Assembly: GCA_036558645.1 (NCBI GenBank)
Contig: DATBFG010000061.1
Coordinates: 1 to 48,107 of the forward strand
Direction: 5' to 3'
From: DATBFG01 sp036558645
GTDB taxonomy: Bacteria > Acidobacteriota > Terriglobia > Terriglobales > Acidobacteriaceae
Length of the DNA stretch: 48,107 nucleotides
This document shows positions 45,459 through 48,107 of the stretch, in pieces. Position 1 is the stretch's first letter; every line of letters begins with the position of its first letter. Under the pieces are notes generated by a model that was not told the origin of the DNA, did no database searches, and worked only from the letters and a program-made list of their open reading frames with translations. The position numbers and the translations under genes are program-made.

Positions 45459-45764
45459 TTAGTCGCCCGACATCGCTGGTGCGACCAGCGGGGCTGTCGC
45501 CGCCAGGCGACGCTCCTTCGCTACCGTCTGCTGATGATCCTTGGATTTCGAGCCGAACCCCAGCGTTGCCGTCCACAGCGCGGCCACACTGCCCCAGTAC
45601 ACAGCATCGGCCTGTTGTCGAATGCAGTATGCTTCAATCCCACCGATTGTCATGATGAGTGCGCCAAATGCTGCCGCCAGCCCGTTCACAAGATAGACCA
45701 AACGCGTCGAAGAAGGCCCTCGCCCCTGGGTTGAACTCACTAAATCGAGAATAAAGTTTTTCAT
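45459..45764 (-). CDS. Small two-helix membrane protein
   Basis: 101 residues from the ATG at 45764 with GAGG six bases upstream; the longer frame upstream is unsupported. Two hydrophobic segments (about 24-43 and 55-70) are separated by an acidic loop and followed by a positively charged tail (KSKDHQQTVAKERRL). The layout is holin-like, but nothing phage-related is adjacent, so it is simply an uncharacterised membrane protein. Confidence 0.6.
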   Translation of the reverse strand: MKNFILDLVSSTQGRGPSSTRLVYLVNGLAAAFGALIMTIGGIEAYCIRQQADAVYWGSVAALWTATLGFGSKSKDHQQTVAKERRLAATAPLVAPAMSGD

Positions 45765-46412
45765 GATTCCCTCACCCAAACAATTCCGGCTGCTCCACTG
45801 GCGTCCCCGGATCGCCGAGAGCAACCGGAATGCCGGGTGCAAACCGGCGAGCAACAGTCCGGTTTCCGCTCCCAATGGAATAGTGCGGGATATAGCCATT
45901 TCGTTGCAGGGTTCCAGCCTTTGGCCTATTTGTATGAGCCGGCCGCTAATTCGCGTGTTCGACGAATCCCAGCGGAAAACAGATAGAGGGCTGAGGGTCA
46001 AACTTGATAGTCCCACTGAAAGCCTACCGTGGATGGCAAACAGGGGAACTAAAGTATCGGCGTGGCAGGTCAATGAGCGCTATCGGGATGCCAACCATGT
46101 ATCCGCTACACGTTCAGAGATGTTGAAATCAGGCGATTTGACTCAAGACCCCAAACAGGGGTCTTGGCCCACCCTCGATCAATGAGTGAAATCGAGATAT
46201 TGCAACAACCATCTTTAATGTATTGCATTGGCAGGTGACAATACGCTACGAAATATTTCGGTACAACTCTCAGGCAACAATCTAACTTGTGCAGGAAGCG
46301 CCGTATCGGTCTGCATGTAAGGTCCCCGGCGATCCCGTAATATACTCTGGCGCAACCGCTGATATTCCTGGCATTGTTTTGAGGGGCTGACAGTCCGACG
46401 GAGTTCTCACGC
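45765..46412. other. 648 bp gap with a perfect 9 bp hairpin
   Basis: No gene with a ribosome site is visible; a 140-codon frame at 45763-46185 has low-complexity composition and no motif. A perfect stem CAAGACCCC/GGGGTCTTG lies at 46144-46166 without a U-tract. A short sequence with GTCAATGAG and TATCGGGATG at 46069-46096 recurs at 47812-47840. Confidence 0.4.
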
Positions 46413-47744
46413 ATGCGTCCACAACTTCAGAGTGAGCCAATTCCACACCACGAGCAGATACCCGAGTGGAACTCGGCCCTTCGCATAGCCTTTCGATTCA
46501 ACATGGCCTACCTGGGACTGTTTTGTGCGGCCACACAAATCATCACCAGCCTGTTCTCGGCCACGCAAGGAAGTGATATCCCCGACCCGGGGACACTTTG
46601 GCCGCTGCGTCCACTGGTCGTCTGGACGGCTGGCCGTATCTTTCACGTCGCAGTACCCCTCTCGTTAGAGGGCAACAGCGCCAGCGGTGATTGCATGTTC
46701 GGATGGGTCGTGGCGTTCTGTCTGTTAGTCATTGCCGCATTCGCCACTGTCATCTGGTCCATTCTTGACCGCAAGCGGAAAAACTATGCTGCGCTGAATA
46801 AGTGGGTCCTACTCTTCTTTCGTTTTGCGCTTGCTGGACAGATGCTCAACTACGGCCTGGCCAAGGTCGTCCCACTGCAAATGTCCTATCCTTCATTGAC
46901 CAGGTTACTGCAGCCCTTCGGCACGTTCTCTCCCATGGGCGTGCTCTGGAGTTCAATCGGCGCTGCTCCGGCTTATGAAATTTTCGCCGGTTGCGCGGAA
47001 GTCATCGCCGGAGTGCTGCTAATCGTTCCCTGCACGGCAACCCTGGGTGCTCTGATCTGCTTGACCGACATGATCCAGGTTTTCATGCTGAACATGACCT
47101 ACGACGTGCCGGTAAAGCTGTTTGCGTTTCACCTGATCTTACTCGCTTGTTTTCTGCTCGCCCCAGACGTTCCGCGCCTTATCACCATCTTGTTCCTGGA
47201 CCGTGCCACGGCGCCACGCCTACGAGCGCAACTTTTCAGCTCCCATCGCGCCAACCGGATAGCGCTGGCGGCGCAAATCGCCCTGGGACTATGGCTTCTG
47301 GCTCTGAACATTCACACCGTTCGGCAGTATTGGAGCCTCTCTGGGGGCGGCAGACAATACTCAGCGCTCTACGGCATCTGGGATGTAACCCAGATGTCGA
47401 TTGACGGCAAGCCGCGTCCGCCACTTCTCACTGACAACGTACGCTGGCGGCGCGCCATCTTCGATTATCCTCAGGCGGCTACCCTGCAATTGATGGACGA
47501 TTCGTTCACTCATTACCGCGCCTCTATCAAACTGGCGGACAAGACTCTGGTGCTTACCAAAGGTGCTGACGAGAACTGGAAAACGGACCTGAGTTTTCAA
47601 CGCCCCGTGCAGAACCTGCTCATCGTGGACGGACGGATGGAAGACCATCAGGTCCACATCGAGCTTCAACTGATGGACCGCAACAACTTCCTACTCGTCA
47701 GTAGAGGTTTTCACTGGATACAGGAGTTTCCTTTGAATCGCTAG
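46413..47744 (+). CDS. DoxX-like membrane protein with C-terminal domain
   Basis: 443 residues. Hydrophobic segments run from about 27 to 310, with the DoxX-type motif FFRFALAGQMLNYGLAKVVP in the middle and a second cluster (AYEIFAGCAEVIAGVLLIVP) matching DoxX-like helix pairs. After the last helix a soluble domain of ~120 residues follows (YGIWDVTQMSIDGKPRPPLL) that resembles domains of related exported proteins. The family includes subunits of quinol or thiosulfate oxidation systems, but most members have no known role. The start at 46413 has a weak site. Confidence 0.7.
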   Translation: MRPQLQSEPIPHHEQIPEWNSALRIAFRFNMAYLGLFCAATQIITSLFSATQGSDIPDPGTLWPLRPLVVWTAGRIFHVAVPLSLEGNSASGDCMFGWVVAFCLLVIAAFATVIWSILDRKRKNYAALNKWVLLFFRFALAGQMLNYGLAKVVPLQMSYPSLTRLLQPFGTFSPMGVLWSSIGAAPAYEIFAGCAEVIAGVLLIVPCTATLGALICLTDMIQVFMLNMTYDVPVKLFAFHLILLACFLLAPDVPRLITILFLDRATAPRLRAQLFSSHRANRIALAAQIALGLWLLALNIHTVRQYWSLSGGGRQYSALYGIWDVTQMSIDGKPRPPLLTDNVRWRRAIFDYPQAATLQLMDDSFTHYRASIKLADKTLVLTKGADENWKTDLSFQRPVQNLLIVDGRMEDHQVHIELQLMDRNNFLLVSRGFHWIQEFPLNR

Positions 47745-48002
47745 CTTTGAGGGAAAGGTCCAGGGCTATCCCTCGTATTAGCCGATCTCACTCAGAAGCG
47801 CCTATCGGCCTGTCAATGAGGGTTATCGGGATGTTACGCCAACTAAGAACAATCTGACCTCAATACCTGTCAGTTCCGACATCCTCCGGGGAACCCCAAT
47901 CCCGAACTCACCACTGGCACGATTGACAGTAAGGGATTCAGAAGACGGAGCGTAGCATTGCCGCGCCGATCAATATGTCAATTCAACTTGAGGAGGAAAC
48001 CC
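47745..48002. other. Leader of the GlsB-like gene
   Basis: 258 bp without a gene. It contains the third copy of the GTCAATGAG...TATCGGGATG sequence (47812-47840) and the ribosome site GAGGAGG for the next gene at about 47990-47996. Confidence 0.5.
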
Positions 48003-48107
48003 ATGGGATTTCTGATCTGGATCATCGTTGGGCTTATCGCGGGATGGCTCGCAGGTCAGTTGATGAAGGGCGGCGGATACGGCATTGTCGTCGACATCAT
48101 TCTGGGA
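48003..48107 (+). CDS. GlsB/YeaQ/YmgE-family membrane protein, 5' part
   Basis: The window ends after 35 codons. The N-terminus MGFLIWIIVGLIAGWLAGQL followed by a glycine-rich turn is typical of this family of ~85-residue stress-induced inner-membrane proteins (transglycosylase-associated). GAGGAGG stands six bases before the ATG. Function is unclear; the family is induced by osmotic and acid stress in enteric bacteria. Confidence 0.85.
   Translation, partial: MGFLIWIIVGLIAGWLAGQLMKGGGYGIVVDIILG

Noticed and set aside
45763..46185. 140-codon plus-strand frame
   Set aside because: No ribosome site, no motif, and it contains the hairpin and the recurring short sequence.

Overview
The window looks like a chromosomal segment of a soil Acidobacteriota (Terriglobia-like) bacterium. 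This is inferred from gene content: a CadC-type winged-helix/TPR sensor, a secreted protein with GloVer-type propeller repeats, paired DUF5985 membrane proteins, DUF2911, many TPR proteins, and moderate GC with frequent GTG/TTG starts. No rRNA or other direct taxonomic marker is present. Much of the window is ordinary chromosome carrying osmotic-stress, ion-transport and envelope genes, interrupted by mobile DNA in different stages of decay.

Layout. 1-4663: a truncated membrane protein, a zinc-ribbon/DUF4870 protein, the CadC-like TPR sensor and a small secreted protein. 4763-5557: a decayed prophage scar (DNA methyltransferase fragment, double-frameshifted P27-type terminase small subunit). 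5933-8607: an operon of NhaA and an unusual ParB-like/PIG-L fusion on the minus strand. 8717-11148: a small membrane protein, a frameshifted SRPBCC gene and a GloVer-repeat protein. A diverged ~125 bp sequence occurs twice here (9007-9133 and 11441-11562). 11582-18308: NarL-type histidine kinase and regulator, trehalose genes otsB-otsA, DUF2911, a small protein and a methyltransferase. 18424-22142: membrane protein, MscS channel, winged-helix proteins and two DUF5985 proteins. 22322-27602: FAD monooxygenase, TPR protein translationally coupled to a ClC channel/transporter, second TPR protein. 28228-32668: halogenase-like flavoenzyme, NrtS, Kef-type antiporter and a frameshifted outer-membrane porin, behind a long leader.

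33064-39655 is an accessory island ending at a tRNA-Asn gene. It holds an integrase remnant, a protein with a HEPN-like RN(x)4H motif, an IS91-family element with a duplicated terminus, a ParB-domain protein, a hypothetical protein with a winged-helix-like end, an excisionase and a full tyrosine integrase. After the tRNA the chromosome resumes: prolyl oligopeptidase, a HExxE putative metallopeptidase, an M48 protease, an ornithine cyclodeaminase-family enzyme, a small membrane protein, a DoxX-like protein and the start of a GlsB/YeaQ protein.

Functionally, trehalose synthesis, MscS, ClC, NhaA and the Kef antiporter fit life under fluctuating water, salt and pH. The most informative structure is the IS91 element. 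Two identical 94 bp copies of its terminus each abut a different known IS91 target tetranucleotide (CTTG and GTTC), and they bracket 155 bp that looks like a captured piece of a secreted-protein gene.
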